Shown: piece after piece, positions 16,711 through 25,783 of the stretch | Layout: each line of letters opens with the position of its first letter | Position numbering within the stretch: position 1 is the first letter of the stretch | Source: Flavobacterium sharifuzzamanii | Lineage (GTDB): Bacteria > Bacteroidota > Bacteroidia > Flavobacteriales > Flavobacteriaceae | Reading direction: 5' to 3' | DNA: 64,000 nt | Assembly: GCF_003254585.1 (NCBI RefSeq) | Contig: NZ_QJGZ01000042.1 | Span: 248,001-312,000 of the forward strand | Position numbers and translations under genes: made by a program | The notes under the pieces: generated by a model | Databases searched by the model: none | Seen by the model: only the letters and a program-made list of their open reading frames with translations | Told to the model about the DNA's origin: nothing

Positions 16711-18357
16711 TTATTCGCTCTTAACAACTTCTCTTTTAACAACTTCTCTTTTTGCCACATCATAATAATGTTCTATTGTAACGTGATTACTATTTTCGGG
16801 CGTATTTTCCAATTCGTAAGCTTCTTTGAAACCTTTAAGCTTCACTTTGATGTTTTCATCTATAGCGCGAGTTTCTTTAAATTCTCTAATTAAATCTAAA
16901 ACATCATGTGCAATATACTCAGTATCATGAGCATTGATAATTACTTTTGAATTTTCTGGAATTTCTGCCAACGTTTGTTTGATCGCCGCTTTATTTAAAA
17001 ATGAAACTTCCTGAGCTAAATCGATGTGAATGATATCACCATCTTCGTATTCTTCTTTCTTAAAGACATAAGCTCTTTTTAAGTTTCCTCTCAAAACAAA
17101 AATAATACTGATGATAATTCCCAACGCAACCCCTTTTAGCAAATCTGTCGCAACAACAAAGACCAAAGTTGCAATGAAAGGAACAAACTGGTATTTCCCC
17201 TTTTCCCAGAAATGCATAAAGGTTGCTGGTTTTGCTAATTTATATCCTACCAAAATCAAAACAGTAGCCAATGTTGCCAATGGAATTTTGTTTAAAATTG
17301 CTGGTATAGACAATACACTTATTAATAAAAGCACACCATGAATGATGGCAGACATTTTAGATTTTGCTCCTGCATTGTTATTTGCTGAAGATCTTACTAC
17401 TACAGAAGTCATTGGTAAACCTCCTAAAAGAGAGCTCACAATATTACCAACACCTTGTGCTTTTAGCTCAACATTGGTATTGGTATAACGCTTTTGCACA
17501 TCCATTCTATCAGAAGCCTCAATACATAAAAGAGTTTCAATAGAAGCGACAATGGCAATTGTAATAGCAACTACCCAAACTTGCGGATTTGTAACAGCAG
17601 TGAAGTCTGGCGTAATTATAATTGATTTAAAGTCTTCAAAAGATTTTGGAACTGGCAAAGAAACCAAATGTTCTTTTGCAATTGCCAAAGTGCTTCCTGT
17701 AGATACAAATATTTCGTTTAAAACTACTCCAGCAATAACAGCAACCAAAGCTCCAGGAACTAGTTTTATTCTTTTTAAGAAAGGAACTTTATCCCAAGCT
17801 AACAAAATCACTAATGAAACGGCAGAAATTACCACAGCCCCTAAGTGAATATGATTTAGAACATCAAATAGAAATGAAAACGAATTACTTCCATCATTTT
17901 GAATAAAAGCCTGATCTCCTTCGAAATCTGCATCATAACCAAATGCGTGCGGTATTTGTTTTAAGATGATAATAATTCCGATTCCCGCCAACATTCCCTC
18001 AATTACGTTTGTTGGAAAATAGTTTGATATACTTCCCGCTTTTAAAAATCCTAATGCCAATTGAATTAATCCAGCAATAAAAACAGACATTAAAAATACA
18101 TCGAAAGCTCCTAAATCGGTAATTGCGGTTAAAATGATAGCTGTTAACCCAGCAGCTGGACCTGATACACTAATATGTGACTGGCTCAAATATCCTACAA
18201 CGATACCACCCACAACACCAGCTATAATTCCAGAAAATAATGGTGCTCCAGAAGCCATTGCAATACCTAAACACAACGGAAGAGCCACCAAGAAAACCAC
18301 TAAACCTGAAGCAAAATCAGATTTAAGGTTGGCAAAAAGATTGATTTTTTTTGTCAT
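16711..18357 (-). CDS. SulP-family anion transporter with STAS domain (probable bicarbonate)
   Basis: A 548-residue membrane protein. The first segments read LVVFLVALPLCLGIAMASGA and the family motif GPAAGLTAI follows; about eleven to twelve membrane spans end near 420. A C-terminal STAS domain follows (VSFLNKAAIKQTLAEIP...NAHDTEYIAHDVLDLI). SulP proteins move sulfate, bicarbonate or other anions. The adjacent carbonic anhydrase favours bicarbonate, as for BicA-type carriers, but this is inference. The last residues repeat KREVV twice, caused by a 15-bp tandem duplication at about 16719-16748. Confidence 0.9.
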   Translation of the reverse strand: MTKKINLFANLKSDFASGLVVFLVALPLCLGIAMASGAPLFSGIIAGVVGGIVVGYLSQSHISVSGPAAGLTAIILTAITDLGAFDVFLMSVFIAGLIQLALGFLKAGSISNYFPTNVIEGMLAGIGIIIILKQIPHAFGYDADFEGDQAFIQNDGSNSFSFLFDVLNHIHLGAVVISAVSLVILLAWDKVPFLKRIKLVPGALVAVIAGVVLNEIFVSTGSTLAIAKEHLVSLPVPKSFEDFKSIIITPDFTAVTNPQVWVVAITIAIVASIETLLCIEASDRMDVQKRYTNTNVELKAQGVGNIVSSLLGGLPMTSVVVRSSANNNAGAKSKMSAIIHGVLLLISVLSIPAILNKIPLATLATVLILVGYKLAKPATFMHFWEKGKYQFVPFIATLVFVVATDLLKGVALGIIISIIFVLRGNLKRAYVFKKEEYEDGDIIHIDLAQEVSFLNKAAIKQTLAEIPENSKVIINAHDTEYIAHDVLDLIREFKETRAIDENIKVKLKGFKEAYELENTPENSNHVTIEHYYDVAKREVVKREVVKSE

Positions 18358-18441
18358 AATATAATACTAAAAAAATTATTCATTAAAGATTTACCCCATC
18401 TCGGTAGAAATGCGGCTAAAGATCAAAATAATCGGAAAGTA

Positions 18442-18723
18442 TTATGCTACGTTAGGTGGTGGAGCAAAAATGCTCGGAGAGATGTTGTCTAGTTTGACAA
18501 TGTTTTCAGAAATGATTGTTTTTTTCTCGATGTAAACCGGAATCAAAACTTCATGCTCAAGAATAGTAGGATGAACAACATTTTTAAGTTCTTTATGCAC
18601 TTCTTCTTCAGCAATACTAAAAGATATAGTCGTACTATTTCCTTTCTTAATCGCCTGAACAATTGTCGGGGTCGATAAGAAGGCAATAAATATGAATAAT
18701 AATATGCGAGCTATAAATTTCAT
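18442..18723 (-). CDS. Small secreted protein of unknown function
   Basis: About 93 residues if started at 18723 (MKFIARILLFIFIAFLSTP); the frame opens upstream to 18747. It has one hydrophobic signal segment, a short central part (EEEVHKELKNVV) and a proline-rich tail APPPNVA. No family recognised. It lies 84 bp upstream of the SulP gene on the same strand. Confidence 0.55.
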   Translation of the reverse strand: MKFIARILLFIFIAFLSTPTIVQAIKKGNSTTISFSIAEEEVHKELKNVVHPTILEHEVLIPVYIEKKTIISENIVKLDNISPSIFAPPPNVA

Positions 18724-18790
18724 CGAAACAAAAATAGCGTTAAACAAATAAAATCAAAGAGATTTTTATAGAAATTTAACATAAACAAAA

Positions 18791-18822
18791 AAGCAGAATG
18801 GAATTTTCATTCCATTCTGCTT
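18791..18822 (-). terminator. Terminator of dps
   Basis: Arms AAGCAGAATGGAA (18791-18803) and complement (18810-18822); on the minus strand the stem is followed by T residues. Confidence 0.85.
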
Positions 18823-18845
18823 CTATTTTATTAAAAACCAATATT

Positions 18846-19325
18846 TTATAATGATTCTTCTAACCAAGCATTCATCATCCAAATTGTTTTTTCCTGCTCA
18901 GCAATGAAGTCGCTCATCATAGAATTGGTTCCTTCATCATTAATCTCATCAGATTTGTTCAATATTTCTCTTTCAATTTTTAATAAATCTGACAAAGAGT
19001 GAACAATCAATTGAACTGCTTTTTCATCATTAGAAATATTTTTTCCAACGGTTAATTTATTGTTTTTAATATAATCTTCAAAAGTATGCAAAGGCGTTCC
19101 TCCAATTGTCAATACTCTTTCTGCAATCATATCTATTTTTAATTGTGCGTCTGTATATAACTCTTCAAATTTTACATGTAAATCAAAGAAACGTTTTCCA
19201 CGAATATTCCAGTGAATTCCTCTCAAGTTTTGATAATACACTTGAAAGTTTGACAATAAAACATTCAGTTCTTTTACTAACAATTCTGATTCTTTTACAG
19301 GTAATCCTAAAATATTTGTCTTCAT
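18846..19325 (-). CDS. dps: Dps-family ferritin-like DNA-protection protein
   Basis: A 159-residue four-helix protein with the Dps ferroxidase signature spread over RGIHWNIRGKRFFDLH and the later LKIDMIAERVLTIGGTP. Dps dodecamers oxidise ferrous iron with peroxide and shield DNA. It is divergent from oxyR with a 107-bp shared control region, as expected for a peroxide-responsive gene. Confidence 0.93.
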   Translation of the reverse strand: MKTNILGLPVKESELLVKELNVLLSNFQVYYQNLRGIHWNIRGKRFFDLHVKFEELYTDAQLKIDMIAERVLTIGGTPLHTFEDYIKNNKLTVGKNISNDEKAVQLIVHSLSDLLKIEREILNKSDEINDEGTNSMMSDFIAEQEKTIWMMNAWLEESL

Positions 19326-19404
19326 AATTTAATTTTTTACACTAATTTACTACAAAATTAAAGTAACTTTACTAAAATAAACATAAATAAAAATTATATT
19401 TTCT

Positions 19405-19412
19405 TATTTTTG
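19405..19412 (+). promoter_or_regulatory. -7 promoter element of oxyR
   Basis: TATTTTTG fits TAnnTTTG and lies 20 bp before the oxyR ATG, inside the dps-oxyR intergenic region. Confidence 0.4.
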
Positions 19413-19432
19413 CATCACAAATTACTATCAAC

Positions 19433-20377
19433 ATGACTATAACTCAATTGCAATATGTGTTAGCGGTTGCTGAGCATAAAAACTTCACTCTTGCTGCTGA
19501 AAAATGCTTCGTAACACAGCCAACTTTAAGTATGCAAATACAAAAAATTGAAGAAGAACTTAATATTTTAATTTTCGACAGAAGCAAAAAGCCGATTCAG
19601 CTTACTGATATAGGACAGAAAATTGTAAGTCAGGCCAAAAATATCGTAAACGAAGCTGATCGTATAAAAGATATTGTAGAACAGCAGAAAGGTTTTATTG
19701 GCGGAGAATTTCGTTTAGGAATAATTCCAACGATTATGCCTACGCTTCTACCCATGTTTTTGAGTAATTTCATTAAAAAATATCCAAAAGTAAAACTCTT
19801 AATTGAGGAGTTGAATACCGAGGAAATTATTCTGAAACTAAAAAACGGTCATTTGGATGCTGCAATTGCTGCAACGCCGCTTGAAGACGAAAAAATTAAA
19901 GAAATTGTATTGTACTTTGAGCCATTTGTAGCTTACATTCCTGAGCATCACGCTAGTTTCCAGAAAGAAGAAATTGAAGTAGCCGACTTAAATCTGAACG
20001 AAATTCTGCTTTTACAAGACGGTCACTGTTTTAGAGACGGAATTTTGAATTTGTGCAAAAGTGTCTCAGACGTCGACCAGACTAATTTCCAAATTCAAAG
20101 CGGTAGTTTTGAAACCTTAATTAAATTGGCAGACGAAGGCCTTGGTACAACGTTACTTCCGTACTTGCACACCTTAGACTTAAAAGAATCCGATAAACTG
20201 AAACTCCGTAACTTTAAGGAACCAAAACCGGCTCGAGAGGTAAGTTTGATTTACCCAAAGAGCGAATTAAAGATGCAAATCATTGACGCATTAAGATCTA
20301 CAATTGCAGGCGTTGTAAAAGGCGCAATTGTTTTTCAGAATGTTCAAATCATTAGTCCGTTACAAAAGAAAGCGTAA
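19433..20377 (+). CDS. oxyR: OxyR, peroxide-sensing LysR-type regulator
   Basis: A 314-residue LysR protein. The helix-turn-helix is in NFTLAAEKCFVTQPTLSMQI. The regulatory domain contains HCFRDGILNLC, with two cysteines nine positions apart as in Escherichia coli OxyR (Cys199/Cys208), so peroxide sensing by disulfide formation is well supported. It is divergent from dps, its likely target. The end is closed by a GC hairpin. Confidence 0.93.
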   Translation: MTITQLQYVLAVAEHKNFTLAAEKCFVTQPTLSMQIQKIEEELNILIFDRSKKPIQLTDIGQKIVSQAKNIVNEADRIKDIVEQQKGFIGGEFRLGIIPTIMPTLLPMFLSNFIKKYPKVKLLIEELNTEEIILKLKNGHLDAAIAATPLEDEKIKEIVLYFEPFVAYIPEHHASFQKEEIEVADLNLNEILLLQDGHCFRDGILNLCKSVSDVDQTNFQIQSGSFETLIKLADEGLGTTLLPYLHTLDLKESDKLKLRNFKEPKPAREVSLIYPKSELKMQIIDALRSTIAGVVKGAIVFQNVQIISPLQKKA

Positions 20378-20381
20378 TAAA

Positions 20382-20404
20382 AAAGGAGCCAATTTGGCTC
20401 CTTT
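20382..20404. terminator. Bidirectional terminator after oxyR
   Basis: Arms AAAGGAGCCAA (20382-20392) and complement (20394-20404) followed by CTTTTT. Confidence 0.8.
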
Positions 20405-20408
20405 CTTT

Positions 20409-20606
20409 TTATACTTTAATTAGTTGTAGACTTTGTTTTAATTCTGGTTTTCCGACAACGAAATTCAGTAACCACTCTTGCAATTGTTCCATTTCGTAAG
20501 GTAACAGTGTTTTGATAGCTTTTTCTAACTCTTTGCAGAAAAGTACCGGATCGAAACTAACTCTTTCAAGTATTGATTTCGTGTAATCAAACATCATTTT
20601 TGACAT
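20409..20606 (-). CDS. Small hypothetical protein
   Basis: 65 residues, helical and mildly acidic (LFCKELEKAIKTLLPYEMEQLQEWLLNF), with no signal or membrane segment. It sits directly behind the oxyR terminator on the opposite strand and has a following terminator in common with it. The spacing and codon pattern look like a real gene; function unknown. Confidence 0.6.
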   Translation of the reverse strand: MSKMMFDYTKSILERVSFDPVLFCKELEKAIKTLLPYEMEQLQEWLLNFVVGKPELKQSLQLIKV

Positions 20607-20772
20607 AATAAAATAAGATTTTCGGGGGTTATCTATTTTTTTAAACTCGAACCAAATTTAAACAAATAACTAACATAAATATTACTTTTAACTTATTTTT
20701 TTAAAAACTTTAGCAGCGAATACGTTTTCTTAAAACAAATAAATCAATGTAGAATTATTCTAAATTACTCAT

Positions 20773-21435
20773 TTAAACCTTTTTAAAAGCTCTAAACATT
20801 TCTCTTTTTCCTGGAGGCCCTGTTAATTTTTCTACGGTAAATCCAACTTCGATCATACTTCTTTTAACAACTCCTCGAGCTGCGTATGTAACTAAAACGC
20901 CGTTTGGTTTTAAACTATTGTACATTTTTTGAAAAATTTCAGTACTCCAAAGCTCCGGTTGCACTCTATATCCGAAGGCGTCAAAGTAAATCAAATCAAA
21001 AATTTCAAAATCGTTTATATCGTGAAAAAATTGTTTCCTTTTGGTTAACGAGAACAAGTCGCAAATTTCTGTTTTTTCATTCCAATCCGATTTATGCATT
21101 TTTTCAAAAATGTTATAAAATTCCGATGCCTCCAATTCTTCAGCATAATTCATTTCCAAAATCTCATCTGCATCAACAGGGTATGCTTCCACTCCAACAT
21201 AATCTATTTTCTGATTTTTTCTAATGGCTTCCAAATACGTGATAAAAGCATTCAAACCAGTCCCAAAACCTATTTCTAATATACTTATAGGATTATCAAA
21301 TAATGAAAGTCCGTTTTTAATAAAAACATGCTTTGCTTCCTGAATTGCACCATGTTTAGAATGATAGCATTCGTCCCATTCTGGCAAACGAATTGTAGTT
21401 GAGCCATCTAGCGTTTTAATTATTTCCCTTTTCAC
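20773..21435 (-). CDS. mnmD: tRNA 5-methylaminomethyl-2-thiouridine methyltransferase (MnmD)
   Basis: A 220-residue stand-alone MnmD-type enzyme. The SAM-binding motif ILEIGFGTGLNAF is near residue 48, and the later DLIYFDAFGYRVQPELW with PNGVLVTYAARGVVKRSM are family hallmarks. It methylates the wobble uridine side chain (nm5s2U to mnm5s2U) of tRNAs. Unlike the enterobacterial MnmC it has no fused oxidase domain. Divergent from ilvE. Confidence 0.9.
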   Translation of the reverse strand: MKREIIKTLDGSTTIRLPEWDECYHSKHGAIQEAKHVFIKNGLSLFDNPISILEIGFGTGLNAFITYLEAIRKNQKIDYVGVEAYPVDADEILEMNYAEELEASEFYNIFEKMHKSDWNEKTEICDLFSLTKRKQFFHDINDFEIFDLIYFDAFGYRVQPELWSTEIFQKMYNSLKPNGVLVTYAARGVVKRSMIEVGFTVEKLTGPPGKREMFRAFKKV

Positions 21436-21652
21436 CTTTTTAAGATTTTAGTAATGGCTTTTTATTGATTTTCAAGCCATTTTAATATTCAAAATTAGTC
21501 AAAACAAATGCGTAAAGCCTTAAAAAACGATACTTTTTTCATAAAATCTTTATAAAAATCAATTAAATATTTGAGTTTATTATAGGATAAATAAATCTCA
21601 GTCAAAACGAGTAAATAATGAATTTTCGCCAAGCTTTTTACAGATTTTTACG

Positions 21653-21660
21653 TAATTTTG
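21653..21660 (+). promoter_or_regulatory. -7 promoter element of ilvE
   Basis: TAATTTTG fits TAnnTTTG and lies about 85 bp before the preferred ilvE start, leaving a leader of about 75 nt. It overlaps the first codons of the longer open frame, which argues against the earlier start. Confidence 0.4.
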
Positions 21661-21744
21661 CATTCAATAAATTCCATTTTACACGATATCATCACTTTAG
21701 ATTTTCTGATAGTGAAAAATATCTCACAAAAAACTTACATAACT

Positions 21745-22815
21745 ATGAGTACAACTCAAACGAGCAAAATTGAAATCATTAAAGCTACTTCTACAAAAAT
21801 AAATGAAGTAGATTTTGACAACTTAAGTTTTGGTGCTGTATTTACAGACCATTTATTCGAATGCGATTTTAAAAACGGGCAATGGCAAAATCCTGTCATT
21901 AAGCCTTATGCTCCTATTTTGATGGATCCATCTTCAAAAGTCTTCCACTACGGACAAGCTATTTTTGAAGGAATGAAAGCTTATAAAGACGAAAATAATG
22001 ACATTTGGTTGTTTAGACCAGATGAAAATTATAAACGTTTCAATAATTCTGCTGTTCGTATGGCAATGCCAGAAATTCCAGAATCTATTTTTATGGATGG
22101 TTTAAATGAATTATTGAAAATTGATCAAGAATGGATTCAGAGAGGAAACGGAGCTAGTATGTACATTCGTCCTTTTATGATTGCTACAGGTCCTGGAGTT
22201 ATCGCAAATCCTTCTGACGAATATAAATTTATGATTTTACTTTCTCCTGCAAAAGCATATTATGGAGGCGAAGTAAAAGTTATCATTGCTGAGCATTTCA
22301 GTAGAGCTGCAAATGGAGGAATCGGTGCTGCAAAAGCTGCCGGAAACTACGCTGCTCAATTTTACCCAACTAACTTGGCAAACAAAGATGGTTTCCAACA
22401 AGTTATCTGGACTGATGATGCAACGCACACAAAATTAGAAGAAGCTGGAACAATGAACGTTTTCTTCAGAATCAATGATACTTTATTAACTGCTCCAACA
22501 AGCGAAAGAATTTTAGATGGTGTTACTAGAAAAAGTTTGATCGCAATGGCAGAAAAAGAAGGATTAAAAGTTGAAGTTCGTCCAGTAATTGTTTCAGAAT
22601 TAGTTGAAGCTGCTAAAAACGGATCTTTGAAAGAAATCTTTGGAGCAGGAACAGCTGCTGTAATTAGCGTTATCAAAGGATTCTCATATAAAGATGAATA
22701 TTTTGAAATGGCTCCAATCGAAAATTCTTATGCTTCTTTCTTAAAAGAAAAACTAACAAGTCTTCAAAACAAACTTTCTGAAGATACTTACGGATGGACA
22801 GTTAAAGTTCAATAA
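21745..22815 (+). CDS. ilvE: Branched-chain amino acid aminotransferase
   Basis: 356 residues from the ATG at 21745 (MSTTQTSKIEII). The frame is open back to 21658 but those codons overlap the likely promoter and do not resemble the family. It is a fold-type IV PLP enzyme: FHYGQAIFEGMKAY, YIRPFMIAT, and the PLP lysine in AAKAAGNYAAQFYPT; EEAGTMNVFF is the typical late motif. It makes or degrades valine, leucine and isoleucine with glutamate as partner. Monocistronic with a terminator. Confidence 0.94.
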   Translation: MSTTQTSKIEIIKATSTKINEVDFDNLSFGAVFTDHLFECDFKNGQWQNPVIKPYAPILMDPSSKVFHYGQAIFEGMKAYKDENNDIWLFRPDENYKRFNNSAVRMAMPEIPESIFMDGLNELLKIDQEWIQRGNGASMYIRPFMIATGPGVIANPSDEYKFMILLSPAKAYYGGEVKVIIAEHFSRAANGGIGAAKAAGNYAAQFYPTNLANKDGFQQVIWTDDATHTKLEEAGTMNVFFRINDTLLTAPTSERILDGVTRKSLIAMAEKEGLKVEVRPVIVSELVEAAKNGSLKEIFGAGTAAVISVIKGFSYKDEYFEMAPIENSYASFLKEKLTSLQNKLSEDTYGWTVKVQ

Positions 22816-22835
22816 TCCAAAACCATATTAAAAAG

Positions 22836-22867
22836 AAAACCCGATAAATTTAGTTTTATCGGGTTTT
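22836..22867 (+). terminator. Terminator of ilvE
   Basis: Arms AAAACCCGATAAA (22836-22848) and complement (22855-22867) followed by T residues. Confidence 0.85.
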
Positions 22868-22917
22868 TTATTTTTCACTATTAAACATTTAACGTGGAGA
22901 TAAGATAAAACTCAATC

Positions 22918-23046
22918 TTGTCATTTCGACGAAGGAGACCCGAGCGATAGCGAACAGGCGGAGCAAATCTTCGCAAGTTGCTCGACAAAGATTAGCTTCT
23001 CGTTGCGGAGTTACTTGTGGAGATTTCTCCTTCGTCGAAATGACAA
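22918..23046. repeat. Long-arm stem-loop repeat (copy B), followed by CTTTGCG-type repeat
   Basis: Arms of 21 bp at 22918-22938 and 23026-23046 share GTCATTTCGACGAAGGAG with copies A and C. The inner part, with GCGGAGCAAATCTTCGCAAG, is longer than in copy A. It is followed to about 23130 by a CTTAGCGTTCTTTGCG-type repeat similar to the outer arms at 2009-2215. Confidence 0.85.
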
Positions 23047-23131
23047 AAATAACGTAAAGCTTTGCGAACTTTGCCTTTTTATAAGAACTGCAGAAAAAAA
23101 ACTTAGCGTTCTTTGCGTTAAAAAAACTTCT

Positions 23132-23512
23132 TTACAACAATTTCGAAAAATCAGGTTTAAAATAATTTGGCCCTTTCATTACTTTTCCGTCTTCGCGATA
23201 AATTGGTTTTCCATCTTCACCCAATTTACTCATATTACTACGTTGAATTTCGTCAAAAACAGCTTCAATTTTATCTTGAAGTCCGTGCTCGATAATGGTT
23301 CCGCACAGAATATACATCATATCACCAAGTGCATCTGCAATTTCAACCAAATCATTATTTTGAACTGCCTCGTAATACTCTTCATTTTCTTCCTTCATTA
23401 AATTATAACGAAGTAATTTTTTCTCTGCTCCTACATCGGCAATTGGAGTTTTACTATGTCCAATTTTAAAAGCAGTGTGAAATTCGGTTACGGCGTCAAG
23501 TTGTTTTTTCAT
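23132..23512 (-). CDS. MazG-like nucleoside triphosphate pyrophosphohydrolase
   Basis: A 126-residue all-alpha protein with the MazG/HisE-type metal motif: EENEEYYEA followed by EIADALGDMMYIL. The C-terminal tail (GKPIYREDGKVMKGPNYF) is typical of the small phage/bacterial pyrophosphohydrolase subgroup. It should cleave (d)NTPs to the monophosphate and pyrophosphate, probably as a house-cleaning enzyme. Substrate is not fixed. Confidence 0.87.
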   Translation of the reverse strand: MKKQLDAVTEFHTAFKIGHSKTPIADVGAEKKLLRYNLMKEENEEYYEAVQNNDLVEIADALGDMMYILCGTIIEHGLQDKIEAVFDEIQRSNMSKLGEDGKPIYREDGKVMKGPNYFKPDFSKLL

Positions 23513-23617
23513 ATAGTAGTTTTCTTTTTTTGCTAATTTAAGTCACTTTCTAATAAATATGAAAATTTATTGAATGAAATGAAAAGGCAATTTAGCAGCA
23601 AATCGTTTACAAATCTC

Positions 23618-23625
23618 TAAATTTG
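23618..23625 (+). promoter_or_regulatory. -7 promoter element of the small membrane protein
   Basis: TAAATTTG fits TAnnTTTG and lies 18 bp before the ATG at 23644. It overlaps the earlier possible start at 23623, which supports the later start. Confidence 0.4.
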
Positions 23626-23643
23626 CTAAAAATTTTTATAACT

Positions 23644-23832
23644 ATGTTTAGTCAAGGACAAATACTATTTGGAGTATGTTTTTTTATTGCATTTGTAATC
23701 ATTATGATATTTGCTTATCGAAAAGATTTGAAATTACACAAAGTTTTCTACAAAGGAAACTACAAAGTACTCCTTGCCTTTCTGCTTTTCATTGTCCTTT
23801 TGTTCGTAATTAAAATCTTTTTAAAAAGATAA
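23644..23832 (+). CDS. Small two-span membrane protein
   Basis: 62 residues from the ATG at 23644 with two hydrophobic segments (ILFGVCFFIAFVIIMIFAY and LLAFLLFIVLLFVIKIF) joined by a basic loop RKDLKLHKVFYKGNYK. Start chosen from the promoter element just upstream. No family function known; it looks like a conserved flavobacterial small protein. Confidence 0.65.
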   Translation: MFSQGQILFGVCFFIAFVIIMIFAYRKDLKLHKVFYKGNYKVLLAFLLFIVLLFVIKIFLKR

Positions 23833-23929
23833 ATTATTCTGGTCCCAATAAAATAAAACCTAATAATTATGGGTTATTAGTAAGACTCATAATAAAATTT
23901 ATAACTTTACCGAAACCAATTAATCTGCC

Positions 23930-25129
23930 ATGAAAATTCTAAAGTATTTATTTCTTTTTGCACTTTTAAGCTTTGTTGCTCTTACTGTTTTTGTTGCTAC
24001 TCAGAAAGGAGATTTTTCTGTAGAAAGAAGTAAAGTTATCAATTCGCCTCGTGCAACGGTTTATAACTACTTGAACGACTTTAGAAATTACGAAGATTTT
24101 GAATCATGGTCTATTGAAGATCCTTCAATCAAAATGACTTATGCTAATAAAACTAGTGGAAATGGCGCTACATTTTATTGGGATGGTGCTGACGGAAAAG
24201 GAAATTCTATTATCCTTAAAACAAAAGATGGCGAAAGCATTGACCAAAAAATGCAATTTGACGGTACTGAAGCCGATGTAAACTGGACTTTAAAAGATAC
24301 TTTGAACGGAAAAACAAAAGTTACCTGGAAAGGAAAAGGAACTATGAGTTTTCTATTTAAAATATACACTGCTCTTCATGGAGGTTCAGATAGGGTTATT
24401 GGAACTATCTACGAAAAAAGCTTAGCCAATATTGATAAAAACTTAGATTACGAAACCAAAACTTTTGCTGTAACAGTAGACGGAGTGGTAAAGAAAACAG
24501 AAACTCCTTATATCAAACAGACTTTTACTAGCGAAATTGCCAAAATAAGCAAAAATATTAGAATTGTAATTCCGAAACTTATTCACTTTAGCGAAACAAA
24601 TGGTTTGTCTGCAGTAGGAAAACCGTTTATCATTTATCATACTTACGACACTAAAACCGGTTTAGCAAAGATTTCAATCTGTCTGCCTATCAATAAAGAA
24701 ATTTCAACAAGCTCTGGAAGTGATATCTTAGCAGGAAAATTGAATGGTTTTGATGCTGTAAAAACAACGCTTAACGGAGATTACTCTCATAGAAATGAAG
24801 CAATTGCAAAAACAACGGCTTATATCAACAATCAGAAGATCATTCCAGATTTAAGCTGGTCTCATCTTGAAATCTTGAATCTAAGCAAATTGGATGTAAA
24901 AGCTTCATCTAAATTGGTAACTGAGATTTATTTCCCAATAAAACCAAAAGTAGTTCCTGCTGCTACTGTTGTGACTGATCCTGTTTATGCTCCAGAAAGC
25001 ACTAGTGGAGAAACTACAAGTGAGCCACGCACTGAACAGCCGCGTACAGAACCTGTAAAACGCAAACCAGCTGCGCCAGCTCCTGCTCCAACGCAAACAC
25101 CTGCACAAGAAGAAGATTCAGAATTTTAA
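23930..25129 (+). CDS. SRPBCC (polyketide cyclase-like) protein with GyrI-like domain
   Basis: A 399-residue protein. An N-terminal hydrophobic helix (LKYLFLFALLSFVALTVFVA) is followed by a START/SRPBCC fold (SKVINSPRATVYNYLNDFRNYEDFESW) to about residue 170. A second alpha/beta region (180-330) resembles the effector-binding domain of AraC/GyrI regulators. The tail from about 345 is rich in Pro, Thr and Glu and probably disordered. SRPBCC and GyrI folds both bind small hydrophobic ligands; the ligand is unknown. It precedes the ECF sigma gene by 78 bp. Confidence 0.78.
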   Translation: MKILKYLFLFALLSFVALTVFVATQKGDFSVERSKVINSPRATVYNYLNDFRNYEDFESWSIEDPSIKMTYANKTSGNGATFYWDGADGKGNSIILKTKDGESIDQKMQFDGTEADVNWTLKDTLNGKTKVTWKGKGTMSFLFKIYTALHGGSDRVIGTIYEKSLANIDKNLDYETKTFAVTVDGVVKKTETPYIKQTFTSEIAKISKNIRIVIPKLIHFSETNGLSAVGKPFIIYHTYDTKTGLAKISICLPINKEISTSSGSDILAGKLNGFDAVKTTLNGDYSHRNEAIAKTTAYINNQKIIPDLSWSHLEILNLSKLDVKASSKLVTEIYFPIKPKVVPAATVVTDPVYAPESTSGETTSEPRTEQPRTEPVKRKPAAPAPAPTQTPAQEEDSEF

Positions 25130-25207
25130 ATAATTTCAAAAGTCTATTAAACCTTTTGCTTTAAATTCTGTCTTACTTCTATAAAAAAAGTTTACAAAAC
25201 AAAAAGT

Positions 25208-25750
25208 TTGATAGACGAGAAAGAATTTATAAAACAATTATTAACCCCTGAAACGCAAAATGTTGCGTTTCAAAAACTCTTGTCTGATTATCAGCGGCCT
25301 TTGTATTCTCATATACGAAACATTGTTTTGAATCATGATGATGCAGATGATGTTTTACAGAACACTTTTGTAAAAGTCTTTCAAAATCTTAAAAACTTTA
25401 AAGGAGAAAGTAAACTTTTTTCCTGGATGTACCGTATTGCGACAAACGAAGCTTTGACTTTTTTATCGCAAAAAGCAAAATTGAGCGGAATTTCATCTGA
25501 AGATCTGCAAAACAAAACTATTGATGGCTTAAAAGCCGATCTTTATTTTGATGGAGATGAAATTCAAATCAAGCTTCAAAAGGCAATTGTAACACTTCCA
25601 GAAAAACAGCAATTGGTTTTCAAAATGAAATATTTTGAAGAATTAAAATATGAAGAAATTGCAGATATTTTAGGAACATCTGTTGGAGCTCTTAAAGCTT
25701 CTTATCATCATGCAGTAAAAAAAATCGAATTATATGTTACATCAAATTAA
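25208..25750 (+). CDS. ECF-type RNA polymerase sigma factor, TTG start
   Basis: A 180-residue sigma-70 family protein with region 2 (NHDDADDVLQNTFVKVFQNL and FSWMYRIATNEAL) and region 4 (PEKQQLVFKMKYFEELKYEEIADILGTS). The best start is TTG at 25208, giving MIDEKEFIKQLL; no ATG fits near it. It is followed by a membrane protein and a periplasmic protein in a close run (gaps of 33 and 31 bp), as for ECF/anti-sigma modules. Confidence 0.9.
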   Translation: MIDEKEFIKQLLTPETQNVAFQKLLSDYQRPLYSHIRNIVLNHDDADDVLQNTFVKVFQNLKNFKGESKLFSWMYRIATNEALTFLSQKAKLSGISSEDLQNKTIDGLKADLYFDGDEIQIKLQKAIVTLPEKQQLVFKMKYFEELKYEEIADILGTSVGALKASYHHAVKKIELYVTSN

Positions 25751-25783
25751 ACCTTTTGTAACCAAAACTGTCTTATAAGTATT

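Noticed and set aside
16711..16760. Frameshift at the SulP C-terminus
   Set aside because: The repeated KREVV is a clean in-frame 15-bp duplication and the stop follows normally.
23003..23401. Plus-strand reading frame of 132 codons
   Set aside because: It is antisense to the well-supported MazG-like gene and begins in a dispersed repeat.
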